Assembly: GCA_964614245.1 (NCBI GenBank)
Contig: CAZTKU010000175.1
Span: 1 to 5,946, forward strand
Reading direction: 5' to 3'
Length of the DNA: 5,946 bases
Source of the DNA: VGWB01 sp964614245
Lineage (GTDB): Bacteria > Bacteroidota > Ignavibacteria > UBA10030
Shown: positions 5,075-5,946 of the stretch, in pieces
Numbering within the stretch: the stretch's first letter is position 1
How the letters are laid out: each line of letters begins with the position of its first letter
Position numbers and translations under genes: made by a program
Notes under the pieces: model-generated
Seen by the model: the letters and a program-made list of their open reading frames with translations, nothing else
The model's database searches: none
Told to the model about the DNA's origin: nothing

Positions 5075-5082
5075 ATGTAGCA

Positions 5083-5946
5083 ATGGCAACGAAGAGCCCT
5101 CTTGAATATCGCCTCATCGGACAGCCCCCCAAGATCGGCATACGCCCCGCAATCGATGGACGCCGAAAAGGCGTACGCGAGTCTCTGGAAAAGGTCACTC
5201 TGTCAATGGCGAAATCAGTCGCCAAGTTCCTCACGGACAATCTGCGGCATGCAGACGGCGCATCGGTCGAGTGCGTCGTTGCAGACACATGCATCGGAGG
5301 AGTGGTTGAAGCCGCACAAACTTCAGAGAAGTTCGCTCGCACCGGTGTCGGCGTTTCGCTGACCGTCACTCCGTGTTGGTGCTACGGGGCAGAAACAATG
5401 GATATGGATCCGTACATCCCGAAAGCAATCTGGGGCTTCAACGGGACCGAACGCCCGGGAGCAGTTTATTTGGCAGCAACGCTCGCCGCCCATAATCAGA
5501 AAGGCCTACCGGCGTTCGGAATCTATGGACGCGATGTGCAGGATACCGGGGACACGCGCATCCCGGAAGACGTGCAGTGGAAGATCCTCCGATTTGCCAA
5601 AGCAGGTCTGGCGGTCGCGACCATGCGGAACAAGTCGTATCTCGCGATGGGGGGCGTTTCGATGGGAATCGCCGGCTCCATCGTCGATCACTCTCTCTTT
5701 GAGAGCTTCGTGGGGATGCGTATTGAGACCGTGGATATGAGTGAGTTCACCCGAAGGATCGAAGAGGAGATCTATGACAAGGAGGAATTCAAGAAGGCGC
5801 TGACGTGGGTGAAGGCAAACTGCAAAGAAGGGAAAGACTTCAATCCGCCAAAGATCCAGAAGACCCGCGCCGAGAAAGACAAGGATTGGGAGACCGTCGT
5901 GAAGATGGCACTCATCGCGCGCGATCTGATGGTCGGCAATCTGAAG
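5083..5946 (+). CDS. fucI: L-fucose isomerase FucI, N-terminal part
   Basis: The first 288 codons of a gene running past the right edge; E. coli FucI is 591 residues, so about half is present. The enzyme converts L-fucose to L-fuculose (also D-arabinose to D-ribulose) as a Mn-dependent cytoplasmic hexamer, the first step of fucose catabolism. The match to E. coli FucI is close throughout. It includes P16-K-I-G-I-R-P-x-I-D-G-R-R, then 'TPCWCYG' (96-102), 'WGFNGTERPGAVYLAA' (117-132), 'FGIYGRDVQDTGDT' (145-158) and 'GGVSMGIAGSIVDH' (190-203). An eight-to-nine-residue N-terminal extension precedes the E. coli start. The catalytic Glu and Asp (E. coli E337 and D361) lie beyond the window, so activity cannot be judged. 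There is no frameshift in the visible part. It has its own promoter and Shine-Dalgarno. Other fuc genes, if any, would be downstream. Confidence 0.95.
   Translation, partial: MATKSPLEYRLIGQPPKIGIRPAIDGRRKGVRESLEKVTLSMAKSVAKFLTDNLRHADGASVECVVADTCIGGVVEAAQTSEKFARTGVGVSLTVTPCWCYGAETMDMDPYIPKAIWGFNGTERPGAVYLAATLAAHNQKGLPAFGIYGRDVQDTGDTRIPEDVQWKILRFAKAGLAVATMRNKSYLAMGGVSMGIAGSIVDHSLFESFVGMRIETVDMSEFTRRIEEEIYDKEEFKKALTWVKANCKEGKDFNPPKIQKTRAEKDKDWETVVKMALIARDLMVGNLK

Noticed and set aside
1..5946. CRISPR arrays, tRNA or rRNA genes, insertion sequences, tandem repeats
   Set aside because: None found: no regularly spaced repeats, no tRNA-like cloverleaf ends, and no transposase-like translations in any frame examined.

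Overview
The window is an ordinary bacterial chromosomal segment, densely coded and of moderate, slightly GC-rich base composition. It has no phage, IS, CRISPR, rRNA or tRNA signal. The coding sequences use Shine-Dalgarno sites in several places (small membrane gene, truA, the 83-residue gene, fucI). The protein families are housekeeping or metabolic and widely distributed, so the host cannot be placed firmly. The flavour of the pol IV, TruA and LspA proteins would suit an environmental Gram-negative near the Bacteroidota/Chlorobiota/Ignavibacteriota group or the Acidobacteriota, but this is a low-confidence guess from sequence memory.

Layout: (1) 2-226, the 3' end of a Y-family DNA polymerase (DinB type). 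(2) 227-410, a convergent gap holding a 15/16-bp inverted repeat. (3) 411-611 minus, a 66-residue hydrophobic membrane protein whose start is fixed by a very strong Shine-Dalgarno. (4) 612-775, a divergent gap with a good sigma70-like promoter driving the rightward block. (5) 776-4920 plus, seven genes in one direction with short gaps or 4-bp overlaps: a hot-dog thioesterase, a DUF885-like zinc peptidase, truA, lspA, an unrecognised 57-codon ORF, an 83-residue membrane-anchored protein, and a cyclase/kynurenine-formamidase-like hydrolase. (6) 4921-5082, an intergenic region with a near-ideal promoter. (7) 5083-5946, the first 288 codons of L-fucose isomerase, running off the window.

The rightward block is probably one transcription unit or two nested ones. 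The joins truA/lspA, lspA/57-codon ORF and 83-residue gene/cyclase are ATGA or GTGA overlaps, which suggests translational coupling. The products do not form an obvious pathway: tRNA modification (TruA), lipoprotein maturation (LspA), thioester hydrolysis, peptide hydrolysis and an amidohydrolase-like enzyme. fucI has its own promoter and probably begins a separate sugar-catabolic unit.

No clearly new multi-gene system is visible. The points most worth a second look are the cyclase-family enzyme with two of its usual metal-binding histidines replaced, the 57-codon ORF coupled to lspA, the small membrane proteins, and three structured junctions (306-372, 1206-1246, 2480-2508).
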